From Paracoccus kondratievae (GTDB lineage: Bacteria > Pseudomonadota > Alphaproteobacteria > Rhodobacterales > Rhodobacteraceae), in the NCBI RefSeq assembly GCF_009301415.1, contig NZ_CP045072.1, positions 655,501 to 719,500 on the forward strand: a DNA stretch of 64,000 nt, written 5' to 3'. Below, piece by piece: positions 44,381 through 53,391 of the stretch; positions within the stretch are counted from its first letter, which is position 1, and the number at the start of each line of letters is the position of its first letter. Made by a program: the position numbers and the translations under genes. The notes beneath the pieces are model-generated. The model was not told the origin of the DNA. It searched no databases and was given only the letters and a program-made list of their open reading frames with translations.

Positions 44381-44401
44381 GATTGCGTCCTGGTAGTTGC
44401 G

Positions 44402-45424
44402 ATGAACACGAAAAGACCCCGCCGTCCCCTGACATTGCGTGATGTGTCCGAAGCCTCGGGCGTGTCGGAAATGACCGTCAGCCGCGTGCTGCGCAACCGT
44501 GGCGATGTCTCGGCTGCCACGCGTGAAAAGGTGCTGACCGCCGCCCGTACACTGGGCTATGTCCCCAACAAGATTGCCGGGGGGTTGGCCAGCCAGCGTG
44601 TCAACCTGGTTGCCGTGGTCATCCCCTCACTTTCCAATATGGTGTTTCCCGACGTGCTTGGCGGGATCTCGGCCGAGCTTGACGATACCGGGTTGCAGCC
44701 GGTGGTCGGGGTGACGAATTACAGCCCCTCGCGTGAGGATGCAGTGCTGTACGACATGCTGAGCTGGCGCCCTTCGGGGGTGATCCTTGCAGGGCTTGAG
44801 CATAGCAAGGCGGCGCGGGCAATGCTCGATAACGCCGGCCTGCCGGTGGTTGAGATCATGGATGTCGACGGAGATCCGATCGACACCGCCGTCGGCATCT
44901 CGCACCGCCGCGCCGGGGCCGAGATGGCGGATGAGATCCTTGCTGCCGGTTATCGTCGCATCGGCTTTATCGGGACCCATATGCCCGAAGATCACCGCGC
45001 CCGCAAAAGGCTGGCCGGATTTGAAGAGCGGCTGGGCGAGCATGGCGTGCAGCTTGCGGCGCGCGAATACTATCAGGGTGGTTCGTCGCTATTGAAGGGG
45101 CGCGAACTGACCGAGCGGATCCTGACCCGCGAGCCGGATCTGGATTTCCTCTATTTCTCGAACGACATGATCGGGGCCGGGGGGCTGCTTTGGTGCATGG
45201 AGCGCGGCTATGACATTCCCGGCAAGCTGGGGCTCGCCGGGTTCAATGGTGTCGAGCTGTTGGACGGGCTGCCGATACGGCTGACCACCACCGATGCACG
45301 GCGTATTGATGTCGGCCGACGCGCGGCGCGGATCGTTGCAGGCAAAGAGCCGCGCCCTGAAAATGGCCAGATCGTGCTGGCTCCGACCATTCTGCACGGC
45401 GATACGATCCGGGAAAATCCGTAG
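44402..45424 (+). CDS. LacI-family regulator, GntR (gluconate)-like
   Basis: A 340-aa repressor-type protein. The helix-turn-helix (LTLRDVSEASGVSEMTVSRVLRNRGDVS, about residues 10-37) is followed by the hinge helix YVPNKIAGGLAS and a periplasmic-binding-protein-like effector domain. The overall sequence, including VNLVAVVIPSLSNMVFPDVL, is close to E. coli GntR as I remember it, so gluconate or a related sugar acid is the likely effector. No gluconate genes lie next to it; the island insertion lies just upstream. Confidence 0.75.
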   Translation: MNTKRPRRPLTLRDVSEASGVSEMTVSRVLRNRGDVSAATREKVLTAARTLGYVPNKIAGGLASQRVNLVAVVIPSLSNMVFPDVLGGISAELDDTGLQPVVGVTNYSPSREDAVLYDMLSWRPSGVILAGLEHSKAARAMLDNAGLPVVEIMDVDGDPIDTAVGISHRRAGAEMADEILAAGYRRIGFIGTHMPEDHRARKRLAGFEERLGEHGVQLAAREYYQGGSSLLKGRELTERILTREPDLDFLYFSNDMIGAGGLLWCMERGYDIPGKLGLAGFNGVELLDGLPIRLTTTDARRIDVGRRAARIVAGKEPRPENGQIVLAPTILHGDTIRENP

Positions 45425-45470
45425 GGCCGGTGGGGAACGGCAGCCTCGTTTCCGGGGCTACCCTGAAAAC

Positions 45471-46274
45471 TTAACCAAGTTTGGGGAAAAACAGCCCGCC
45501 GGGCGAGAGGGTAAATATCTCGTAGCCCGTCGCGGTGACACCGATCGAATGTTCGAACTGGGCGGAAAGCGATTTGTCGCGGGTGACGGCAGTCCAGTCA
45601 TCGGCAAGGATCTTGGTCTCGGGGCGGCCAAGGTTCACCATCGGCTCGATGGTGAAGAACATGCCTTCCTCAAGCACCGGACCTTTGCCGGGACGGCCGA
45701 AATGCAGCACATTAGGCGGGGCGTGGAAGGTACGGCCAAGGCCGTGGCCACAGAAATCGCGCACCACCGACATGCGGTTCGATTCCACATAGGACTGGAT
45801 CGCCCAGCCGATATCGCCAAAGGTTGCGCCGGGCCGGACGGCCTCGATCCCCTTCATCAGCGCATCATGGGTGACCTGGATCAGCCGGCGCGCTTTGACG
45901 CTGGGCCTGCCGGCGACATACATCCGCGAACTGTCGCCATACCAGCCGTCCACGATCACAGTGACGTCGATGTTCAGAATATCACCGTCGGCCAGAACCT
46001 TGTCGCCAGGAATGCCGTGGCAGACGACATGGTTCACGCTGATGCAGCTGGCATGCTGATAGCCACGATAGCCGATGGTGGCGCTGGTCGCGCCCAGTTC
46101 CTCGACCCGGTTGCGAATGAAATCATCAAGCGCGCCGGTGGTGGCGCCGGGCTGGACCAGCGGGCCGGCCTCATCAAGGATCTGGGCCGCGATCCGGCCG
46201 GCTGCATGCATGCCAGCAAAATCCTGCGGGTCGTGGATACGGATTCCCTCGCGGGTCTGGCGTGCGTCGTTCAT
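45471..46274 (-). CDS. map: Type I methionine aminopeptidase
   Basis: A 267-aa enzyme that removes the initiator Met from nascent proteins. Metal ligands are visible in the order Asp (LNIDVTVIVDGWYGD), His (DFCGHGLGRTFH), Glu (FFTIEPM) and Glu (SAQFEHSIGVT). The ATG at 46274 gives the family N-terminus (NDARQTREGIRI) with GAGGACGCC upstream; in-frame codons further up are read-through. Confidence 0.92.
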   Translation of the reverse strand: MNDARQTREGIRIHDPQDFAGMHAAGRIAAQILDEAGPLVQPGATTGALDDFIRNRVEELGATSATIGYRGYQHASCISVNHVVCHGIPGDKVLADGDILNIDVTVIVDGWYGDSSRMYVAGRPSVKARRLIQVTHDALMKGIEAVRPGATFGDIGWAIQSYVESNRMSVVRDFCGHGLGRTFHAPPNVLHFGRPGKGPVLEEGMFFTIEPMVNLGRPETKILADDWTAVTRDKSLSAQFEHSIGVTATGYEIFTLSPGGLFFPKLG

Positions 46275-46388
46275 GGCGTCCTCATATTCGTCTGCTCCCA
46301 CAGATAGTCCCATGGCGGCACTTGTTCCAGCCCCGCGCGCGGACCTATACATTTGCGAAAGGACCCGTTCGCGAGGAGAAGCGCAGCG

Positions 46389-47129
46389 ATGCAATCCGAC
46401 AACCCAACTGCCGCAATCCTCGTCATCGGGGATGAAATCCTGTCCGGCCGCACGCGTGAGGGCAATGCCCATTACCTGTCGCAGGTTCTTAACAGCATCG
46501 GAATCGACCTGCGCGAAGTCCGTATCGTCGGCGATGACCACGATCATATCGTCGCGGCGATCAGGTCCCTGGACAAGTCGCTGGGCGGTGCCTGGGACAT
46601 GCTGTTCACCAGCGGCGGTATTGGCCCGACCCATGACGACATCACCGCCGATGCCGTGGCTGCGGCCTTTGGCGTCGGGATCGAAATCAACGAAGAAGCG
46701 CGCCGCGTCATGGTCGAGCGCTGGGAAGCGCGCGGCGTCGAGGTCACCGGCAACCGGCTGCGCATGGCGCGCATTCCGCTGGGGGCCGAGCTGATTCCGA
46801 ACTCGTGGTCAGCAGCACCGGGTTTCCATATCGGCAACACCTATGTCATGGCCGGTGTACCCGAGGTTTTTCGCGCCATGGTCGAGGCGATCGTGCCCGG
46901 ATTGCCGACCGGGCGCCCCTCGATCAGTGAGGCGCTGGAGGTTCTGCGTCCCGAATCCGATGTCGCCGACGATCTGCGCGAAGTGGCCGAGGTATTCCCG
47001 GATCTGTCCCTTGGCTCTTATCCTTTCCAGAGGGGGCAACGTTATGGAACCAATCTTGTCATTCGTGGAATAGATGAACGGCGCGTGACCGATGCCATGA
47101 CGGCGCTGCGCGAAAGGCTGGCTCTGTGA
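46389..47129 (+). CDS. CinA N-terminal-type / molybdopterin-binding domain protein
   Basis: A 246-aa protein of the competence/damage-inducible protein A N-domain (MoCF-like) class: AAILVIGDEILSGRTREGNAHYL at the start, SGGIGPTHDDITADAVAAAFG (about residue 78), and GVPEVFRAM further on. It lacks the C-terminal nicotinamide-nucleotide amidase domain. Family members bind or hydrolyse ADP-ribose or pterins. GAGGAG precedes the ATG at 46389. It overlaps the next gene by four bases. Confidence 0.85.
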   Translation: MQSDNPTAAILVIGDEILSGRTREGNAHYLSQVLNSIGIDLREVRIVGDDHDHIVAAIRSLDKSLGGAWDMLFTSGGIGPTHDDITADAVAAAFGVGIEINEEARRVMVERWEARGVEVTGNRLRMARIPLGAELIPNSWSAAPGFHIGNTYVMAGVPEVFRAMVEAIVPGLPTGRPSISEALEVLRPESDVADDLREVAEVFPDLSLGSYPFQRGQRYGTNLVIRGIDERRVTDAMTALRERLAL

Positions 47130-47845
47130 TCGCTGACCCCGATATCGCCCGCGCCTTTGAGACGACATGGCCCGCCGCCGAATATATGCGTGTTGGCGGT
47201 TTTGAGGTCGGACGCGGCAAGGGCGGCGGCGGACGGGTCAGCTCTGTCCGTGCGGTCGAACATGACTGGGACGCGGGCGACATTGCCCGCACCGAGGCTG
47301 TGCAGCGTGGTTGGGGCGAACGACCGATGTTTCGCGTTGCCGATGACGATACCGCTTTGGCCGAGGTTTTGGCAGGGCAGGGGTATCGACACGGTACACC
47401 TACCGCGATCCTTGCCGCCGATTGTGCAACGCTGCTTGCCGAGCCGATTCCGCCGATGCTGGCCTTTCCGCTATGGCCGCCGCTTGCCATGCAACGCGAT
47501 ATCTGGAGTGCGGGCAATATCTCTGCGGCGCGGCAGGAGGTGATGCAGCGCGTTGACCTGCCCAAGACCGCGCTTTTGGGCCGGATGCAGGACCGTGCGG
47601 CGGGCGCGGCTTTTGTGGCGCTGGACGGGCCGGTTGCGATGATACACGCAATCGAGGTGGTCCCTGCACTGCGCCGGCAGGGCATGGCAGGCTGGTTGAT
47701 CCGTGCTGCGGCGGAATGGGCGCAGGAAGGCGGCGCCCACCGGCTGGCGCTGGCAGTCAGCCGCGCCAATACGGCCGCGAGGGCGGCCTATGATCGGCTT
47801 GGCTTTGCTGAACTGGGTGGCTACGGTTATTGGAGCAAAGACTGA
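47126..47845 (+). CDS. GNAT-family N-acetyltransferase
   Basis: A 239-aa protein with a C-terminal GNAT domain. The acetyl-CoA loop is seen as HAIEVVPALRRQGMAGWLIRAAAEWA (about residues 172-197) and the final motif as VSRANTAARAAYDRLGFAELGGYGYW. The first 100 residues are a degenerate second GNAT-like half. The start is GTG at 47126 overlapping the stop of the preceding gene (GTGA). The acetyl acceptor is unknown. Confidence 0.8.
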   Translation: MIADPDIARAFETTWPAAEYMRVGGFEVGRGKGGGGRVSSVRAVEHDWDAGDIARTEAVQRGWGERPMFRVADDDTALAEVLAGQGYRHGTPTAILAADCATLLAEPIPPMLAFPLWPPLAMQRDIWSAGNISAARQEVMQRVDLPKTALLGRMQDRAAGAAFVALDGPVAMIHAIEVVPALRRQGMAGWLIRAAAEWAQEGGAHRLALAVSRANTAARAAYDRLGFAELGGYGYWSKD

Positions 47846-47863
47846 AGGGCCTGGGCCCACCCC

Positions 47864-47891
47864 GTCAGCCGTCAGCCGTCAGCCGTCAGCC
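47864..47891. repeat. Four tandem GTCAGCC units
   Basis: Four perfect 7-bp copies, followed by the variant GTCGGCT, lie between convergent genes and include the stop codon of the minus-strand gene (TGA at 47886-47888). Slippage could vary copy number there. Confidence 0.7.
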
Positions 47892-48269
47892 GTCGGCTGC
47901 AAGGCGGCGCAGCTCTTTCTTGACAAGCTCCAGCTCGCTGCGCAGCAGGCTCAGTTCGGCGCGCAGGTCGTTTTGCAGCAGCTCGCCTGCAACCAGCGTC
48001 AGGCTGCCAAGCTGCCGGGCGTCGGGCCGGGGCGGTTCGCCCTCGGCACCCTGATCCTCGACCAGCAGAAAACTTTGCACCCCGTCCGACAGCCGGCCGG
48101 TCGGGATGCCGACCGCGACATGCCAGTGCCCCTTGGCCTCGGGCTTGATCTGCGCCTCTGCCACCCGGCAGCCCATATGGACAAGCACCAGCCGTCCCGG
48201 CCGTTCGTCACGGCGGATCACGCCTTGCCAGATGCCGCCCTTCAACTCATGGGATTCAAAGTCGCTCAT
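47886..48269 (-). CDS. Conserved-looking hypothetical protein with C-terminal coiled coil
   Basis: A 127-aa protein. The first 75 residues are beta-rich (GGIWQGVIRRDERPGRLVLVHMGCRVAEAQI, GHWHVAVGIPTGRLSDGVQSFLL) and the last 45 form a helix with heptad leucines (LLQNDLRAELSLLRSELELVKKELRRLA), probably an oligomerisation coil. No family recognised. It is downstream of the next gene in the same direction, with 14 bases between, so likely co-transcribed. Confidence 0.6.
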   Translation of the reverse strand: MSDFESHELKGGIWQGVIRRDERPGRLVLVHMGCRVAEAQIKPEAKGHWHVAVGIPTGRLSDGVQSFLLVEDQGAEGEPPRPDARQLGSLTLVAGELLQNDLRAELSLLRSELELVKKELRRLAADG

Positions 48270-48283
48270 AGAGATGCCTTTAC

Positions 48284-49069
48284 TCAGAACTCGGCCCGCA
48301 GGTGGCGGGAAAGGAACAATTCACGGATATCTACTGCATTCATACGGGGGGATTCAAAGATCAGATCCAGCCAGATCTTTTCCAGCCGCTTTTCGTTCAT
48401 GGGCGTGTAGGCAAGGTCGAATTCGATCACCTGCTGACCGAACTGACCGGGCTGCAAACCGCCAACATGCAGCGTCATGTCATCGGTGTTCGGCCCATGG
48501 CCGATGTTGAGGCGGGCATAGATGTTCAGCGGACGCTCGACCCGGATGCTGGTTTCAAGCCGCACGACATGGCCGCGGGTCAGGCCCAGCAAGGCCGCGG
48601 TCGGCAGGTCGACAGACATCGACAGGAAACTGCCCGCAAAGCCAAACACCTCCAGCCGGACGCCAAAGGGCGACAGGTCGCTGGCACCGGTGTTGGCTAT
48701 CTGTTCAATGATCAGTGCTTTTTCCGGGCAATCGTGCCATACCGCCACGCCTTCGCCCAGCTGGGCGCCGTTTTCGGGCTCGGCCACACCATGGGGCGAA
48801 ACCGGGGCAGCCATGAATTCAGGCCGCCAGCGCCAGTCGGTGCCGCCGGGCAGGTGCAGCGCGTCAAGTGCCGCGCGCGACCTTGCCGCGCGTTCATCAG
48901 CCCGGATCAGAAAACGGTCGAGGCGGCTTCGCAAGGCTATCGCATCGTCGCGCAGATGCCGCAAACTGGCTGAGCTGAGCGTGCCTACCCCGTTACCCAG
49001 ACGGGTCCATTGTTGAAGTGCCCGCTCGCGGACCCTGCGTTCCAACCATTTGTCTGGACGTATTGCCAT
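48284..49069 (-). CDS. Hypothetical protein (possibly DUF6478 family)
   Basis: A 261-aa soluble protein with a basic helical start (PDKWLERRVRERALQQW), a run of Arg/Ala helices and a beta-rich C-terminal domain (LEVFGFAGSFLSMSVDLPTAALLGLTRGHVVRLETSIRVERPLNIYARLNIGHG). It recalls a Rhodobacteraceae-restricted family I believe is labelled DUF6478; that label is from memory. The ATG at 49069 has AGGA six bases upstream. The 230 bases on its right, up to 49316, hold no supported gene. Confidence 0.6.
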   Translation of the reverse strand: MAIRPDKWLERRVRERALQQWTRLGNGVGTLSSASLRHLRDDAIALRSRLDRFLIRADERAARSRAALDALHLPGGTDWRWRPEFMAAPVSPHGVAEPENGAQLGEGVAVWHDCPEKALIIEQIANTGASDLSPFGVRLEVFGFAGSFLSMSVDLPTAALLGLTRGHVVRLETSIRVERPLNIYARLNIGHGPNTDDMTLHVGGLQPGQFGQQVIEFDLAYTPMNEKRLEKIWLDLIFESPRMNAVDIRELFLSRHLRAEF

Positions 49070-49316
49070 ACTGGTTCCTGTCACTGATCCATTTTTACAT
49101 GGGTTTCAGCCGCCATGCCCTTAGGGGCGGTGACTGCGCAATCACGTCGTGCTCTGCCATCCTTCCATCGCGCAGTACCTGCACATGCGGCATTGCCCAG
49201 GGTAAGACAGCTCGACGTGAACGGCTTGTTGATGCGGAGGATTTTCAATGGCGTTGTCCCTAGGCTTGGCTCTGGATAGGGCCGGTGAGCCGCTGCGGCA
49301 AGGGGCCTTTCAGGGT

Positions 49317-49640
49317 TTAGCGCGTCGCAGCGTCCAGTCGGGCGGCCATGATCAGGTCATTCCGGGTCACGCCCCCTGCTGAATGGGTCGAATAGGTGAT
49401 CCGGGCAAAGCCCCAGCCAAAGGCGATATCGGGATGGTGCCCGGCCGCCTCGGCCTGCCATGCGGCCAGATTGGCGAGCTGTGCGGCTTGTTTGAAGTTC
49501 CTGAAGCGCCATTCCCGGTGGATGGCCTTGCCGTCTTGGGCCAGTTGCCAATCGGGCAGGGCGGCTATCGCCTTGTCCAGCTCATCGGGGGTTAGCGCCG
49601 GGGCGCCATCTACGATCCTGCCCTTGTCCAGTCCGGTCAT
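49317..49640 (-). CDS. phhB: Pterin-4-alpha-carbinolamine dehydratase
   Basis: A 107-aa enzyme that dehydrates 4a-hydroxytetrahydrobiopterin. The catalytic signature is present: the His pair in EAAGHHPDI and the Trp in FGWGFARITYSTHSAGG. The ATG at 49640 has GGAGG five bases upstream; a GTG at 49655 overlapping the cls stop is a weaker alternative. No phenylalanine hydroxylase is in view. It lies downstream of cls. Confidence 0.9.
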   Translation of the reverse strand: MTGLDKGRIVDGAPALTPDELDKAIAALPDWQLAQDGKAIHREWRFRNFKQAAQLANLAAWQAEAAGHHPDIAFGWGFARITYSTHSAGGVTRNDLIMAARLDAATR

Positions 49641-49651
49641 CAAAGCCTCCG

Positions 49652-51079
49652 TCACAGGATCGGCGCGGCCAGCGCGAGAAGGTTGTTGCGCAGTCGTCTC
49701 CAGACCGACCAGCTGCGAATCTCGTCAAGTTCCAGCGGACGCGAACGGTCAATATAGCCGTCCTGACGCTCGTCCAGCCGTTCGGTGATGTCGCCGCCCA
49801 GAAACAGCATGTTCATCTCGTAATTCAGCTCAAAGCTGCGGCGGTCCATATTGGCACTGCCAAGCATCACCATGCGACCATCGGCGGTGATGATCTTGGA
49901 ATGCAAAAGACCGCCCTGAAACAACCGCAGCTTTACCCCGGCTGAGACGAGCCCATAGTAAAAGCCCTCGGAAGTTGCCTGCACGACCAGCGAATCATTA
50001 CGCTCGGGCAGGATCACCGTCACGTCGACGCCCCGCCGTGCCGCCATGCGGATCGCCGAATCAAGCGAGCTGTCGGGCACATAATAGGGGGTGGTGATGA
50101 CCAGCCGTTCACGCGCGGCATGGATCATCGTCACCATGCAATCCGATAGCGAACCGCGCCGCTCATCAGGACCGGTGGCGACGACCTGCGCCACCTCGCC
50201 CGGGGCGGTGACCGGACGGGTCATGCGTAACATCTCGCCCAGATCCTCGCCCGTATAGCTCATCCAGTCCTGTAAGAAGACCGCCTGCATCTGGCGCACC
50301 ACTGGACCTTCGATGGCCAGAAAGACGTCGATCCAGGGTGCGTAACGCGGCTTGATGGCAAAGGCGCGGTCGGCGCAGTTCCGGCTGCCGGTAAAGCCAA
50401 GGATGTGGTCGATCACCACGATCTTGCGGTGATTACGCAGATCCATGCGCTGAAACAGCATCCCGATTACCGGGATCCTCAGCGGCAGGGCGATAACGCA
50501 TTCAACACCCGCCTCTTTCATTCGTGCCCATGCCTCTGAGCGGCTGAAGGCGCGCGAGCCGAAAGCGTCGATGATCGCGCGTACCTTGACGCCACGCTGG
50601 GCGGCACGGATCGCGGCCTCGGCCACCTGACGGCCCGAAGGATCGTCAAGCCAGATATAGAACAGCATGTGGACGTGATCGTTTGCCCCGTCGATCGCCT
50701 CGACAAGGGCCGAGATGGCGCTGTCATCCTCGGGCAAAAGGGCGGCGCGGTTGCCGGCGACGGCGGCAAAACCGGTCGTGGCCCGATTCGCCTTGATGAC
50801 CGGCGCGGCAAAATCGGGCAGGGTTTTCAGCTCTTCGGGGCTTGGCTGCCACAGGCCGGAAAGATGCGAGCGGACGTTCGCCATCGTCTCGGCCTCGGCG
50901 CCGCGAATGCGAATCTCGCCAAAAAGCAGATAGGCCAGAATGCCGATCAGCGGCACCAGTTCGATCACCAAAAGCCATGACAGACGGACTGTCGGCTCAA
51001 GCTGGGGTCGCAGCAGCACGCGGACCGAGACGGTCAGCGCAGCTACGTAATGCATGAACACAAGGGCTTCAGTCCACAT
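49652..51079 (-). CDS. cls: Cardiolipin synthase (phospholipase D family)
   Basis: A 475-aa membrane enzyme with two N-terminal helices (about residues 5-19 and 32-51) and two HKD motifs: HRKIVVID...GSRN (about residue 217) and [21 protein letters not shown] (about 394). It condenses phosphatidylglycerol to cardiolipin at the inner membrane. Length and layout match bacterial Cls of the ClsA type. It is divergent from accD with about 90 bases between starts. Confidence 0.9.
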   Translation of the reverse strand: MWTEALVFMHYVAALTVSVRVLLRPQLEPTVRLSWLLVIELVPLIGILAYLLFGEIRIRGAEAETMANVRSHLSGLWQPSPEELKTLPDFAAPVIKANRATTGFAAVAGNRAALLPEDDSAISALVEAIDGANDHVHMLFYIWLDDPSGRQVAEAAIRAAQRGVKVRAIIDAFGSRAFSRSEAWARMKEAGVECVIALPLRIPVIGMLFQRMDLRNHRKIVVIDHILGFTGSRNCADRAFAIKPRYAPWIDVFLAIEGPVVRQMQAVFLQDWMSYTGEDLGEMLRMTRPVTAPGEVAQVVATGPDERRGSLSDCMVTMIHAARERLVITTPYYVPDSSLDSAIRMAARRGVDVTVILPERNDSLVVQATSEGFYYGLVSAGVKLRLFQGGLLHSKIITADGRMVMLGSANMDRRSFELNYEMNMLFLGGDITERLDERQDGYIDRSRPLELDEIRSWSVWRRLRNNLLALAAPIL

Positions 51080-51169
51080 GACTGCATCAAAGCCCGGACA
51101 GGCCGGAATTGCAATTCGGCACCGCTTTGCCTATCTGACGGCCTTGAACGCAGCGCAGGGGGCCCGCCG

Positions 51170-52105
51170 ATGAACTGGATTACCAATTATGTCCGTCCGC
51201 GCATCAATTCGCTGTTCTCGCGGCGCGAGGTGCCCGAGAATTTGTGGACGAAATGCCCGGAATGCGGAACCATGCTGTTCCACCGTGAATTGGCGGACAA
51301 CCTGAATGTCTGCACCAATTGCGATCACCACCTGGCGATCAGTCCGCGCCGGCGCTTTGCCGCGCTGTTTGACGGCGGTGTCTTTAATGAGGTCAAGGTG
51401 CCCGAGCCGATCACCGATCCGCTGGGGTTTCGCGACCAGAAGAAATATCCCGACCGCATGAAGGCTGCCCAGAAAAGCACGGGCGAGAAAGAGGCGATGC
51501 TGGTCGCCGAGGGCGAGATGGGCCGCACCCCCATTGTCGCCGCCGCACAGGACTTTTCCTTTATGGGCGGCTCAATGGGCATGTATGTCGGCAACGCGAT
51601 CATTGCGGCGGCCGAGCGCGCGGTAAAGCTCAAACGTCCCCTGGTTCTTTTCTCGGCCGCTGGTGGCGCGCGGATGCAAGAGGGAATTCTTAGCCTGATG
51701 CAGATGCCGCGCACCACGGTTGCAGTGCAGATGCTGAAAGAGGCGGGGTTGCCCTATATCGTCGTCCTGACCCATCCGACGACCGGCGGCGTCACTGCAT
51801 CTTATGCGATGCTGGGTGATATCCAGATTGCCGAGCCGAACGCCCTGATCTGTTTTGCCGGCCCGCGCGTGATCGAGCAGACCATCCGCGAAAAGTTGCC
51901 CGAAGGCTTTCAGCGCGCCGAATATCTGCTTGAGCACGGGATGCTGGACCGCGTCACCCACCGCAAGAAGCTGCGCGAAGAGCTGATCTCGATCCTGCGC
52001 ATGCTGGGCGGGTTGCCCGCTCCTGTCGCGGCGGATCTGCCTGCGCCGGGCAATCTTTCGGCTGATCAGGACCAGCCCGCCGGGGCTGACGAGCAGTCCG
52101 CTTAA
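51170..52105 (+). CDS. accD: Acetyl-CoA carboxylase carboxyltransferase subunit beta
   Basis: A 311-aa subunit that with AccA transfers carboxyl from biotin to acetyl-CoA. The N-terminal zinc ribbon (CPECG ... CTNCD, about residues 27-48) and the crotonase-fold core ([39 protein letters not shown]) are intact. The ATG at 51170 begins the usual N-terminus; the frame upstream to 51050 has no sensible content. folC follows 17 bases later. Confidence 0.94.
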   Translation: MNWITNYVRPRINSLFSRREVPENLWTKCPECGTMLFHRELADNLNVCTNCDHHLAISPRRRFAALFDGGVFNEVKVPEPITDPLGFRDQKKYPDRMKAAQKSTGEKEAMLVAEGEMGRTPIVAAAQDFSFMGGSMGMYVGNAIIAAAERAVKLKRPLVLFSAAGGARMQEGILSLMQMPRTTVAVQMLKEAGLPYIVVLTHPTTGGVTASYAMLGDIQIAEPNALICFAGPRVIEQTIREKLPEGFQRAEYLLEHGMLDRVTHRKKLREELISILRMLGGLPAPVAADLPAPGNLSADQDQPAGADEQSA

Positions 52106-52122
52106 GCGATGGCCAGATCGCG

Positions 52123-53391
52123 ATGATCTCGTCCGACGCTATCCTCGCGCGGCTTATGCAGCTGCATCCCAAGGTCATCGACCTGTCGCTGGACCGGATG
52201 CACCGCATCCTTGGCGCTTTGGGCAACCCCGAGCGCCGCATCCCGCCCGCGATCCATATTGCCGGGACCAATGGTAAAGGCTCGACTCAGGCAATGATCC
52301 GCGCCGGGCTGGAGTCCGCTGGCAAGCGTGTACATGCCTATACCTCGCCGCATCTGGCGCAGTTTCATGAGCGCATCCGCCTTGCCGGTTCGCTGATCTC
52401 TGAGGCGGATCTGGCCGCGACGCTTGAGGAATGCGAGGCCGCGAACGGCGGTGAGCCGATCACCTTTTTCGAAATCACCACAGCGGCTGCCTTTCTTGCC
52501 TTTTCGCGCGTGCCTGCTGATTATTCGCTGCTGGAGGTCGGGCTTGGCGGTCGGCTGGATGCAACCAATGTGATCGAGAACCCGGCGCTGACGGTGATTA
52601 CTCCGGTCAGTATCGACCACACCCAGTATCTGGGCGAGACGCTGGCCGATATCACCGGCGAAAAGGCTGGTATTCTCAAGCGCCGCGTGCCTTGCATCGT
52701 TGCGCCGCAGGACCCGGCTGCCCGCGAGGTGATCGAGCAAAAAGCCGAGCGCCTGTCCGCCCCCCTGCGCATCGGCCGTCAGGACTGGGAAAGCCGGCGC
52801 GAGGGGACGAGCCTGATCTATCAGGACGATCATGGGCTGATGGATCTGCCCTTGCCGAACCTGCCCGGGCCGCATCAGATCGTGAACGCTGGCACGGCGA
52901 TTGCTGCGCTGCGCGAGCTTGGTTTTGGCCGTATCGAAGCCCGCGCCGCCGTGACCGAGGCCGAATGGCCGGCCCGCATGCAGCGCCTGCAGTACGGCCC
53001 GTTGATCGAGGCGGCGGGCTCGTGCGAGCTTTGGCTTGACGGTGGCCATAACCCGGCGGGCGGAGAGGCCGTGGCCGCGACCCTTGCCGCAATGTCGCGC
53101 AAGCCGACGCATCTGATCTGCGGGATGCTGAACACCAAGGATGTCGCAGGCTATATGCGCCCGCTTGCTGGTGTGGCGCAAAGCCTGACCGCCGTGACTA
53201 TCCCGGGTGAGCCGAACACGCTGTCCGCAGAAGAAACCGCCGTGGCCGCTGCCTCGGTCGGTCTTTCGGCCGCGACCGCAGCGGATACGCTGACGGCGGT
53301 ACAGCGGCTGGCGGTGGACCAGCCGGGTGCGCGTATCCTGATCTGCGGCTCGCTTTACCTTGCGGGGCAGGTGCTGCGCGAGAACGGCTAG
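52123..53391 (+). CDS. folC: Folylpolyglutamate synthase / dihydrofolate synthase
   Basis: A 422-aa Mur-ligase-family enzyme adding glutamate to dihydropteroate and tetrahydrofolate. The P-loop is HIAGTNGKGST (about residue 46), the ATP/metal region FEITTAAAFLAF and LEVGLGGRLDATNV follow, and the C-terminal domain has LDGGHNPAGGEA. The accD-folC order is a common alphaproteobacterial pair. It converges with zapE, sharing four bases at the stops. Confidence 0.93.
   Translation: MISSDAILARLMQLHPKVIDLSLDRMHRILGALGNPERRIPPAIHIAGTNGKGSTQAMIRAGLESAGKRVHAYTSPHLAQFHERIRLAGSLISEADLAATLEECEAANGGEPITFFEITTAAAFLAFSRVPADYSLLEVGLGGRLDATNVIENPALTVITPVSIDHTQYLGETLADITGEKAGILKRRVPCIVAPQDPAAREVIEQKAERLSAPLRIGRQDWESRREGTSLIYQDDHGLMDLPLPNLPGPHQIVNAGTAIAALRELGFGRIEARAAVTEAEWPARMQRLQYGPLIEAAGSCELWLDGGHNPAGGEAVAATLAAMSRKPTHLICGMLNTKDVAGYMRPLAGVAQSLTAVTIPGEPNTLSAEETAVAAASVGLSAATAADTLTAVQRLAVDQPGARILICGSLYLAGQVLRENG

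Noticed and set aside
47864..47891. CRISPR array
   Set aside because: The repeats are 7 bp, contiguous and without spacers. No other direct-repeat array was noticed in the window.
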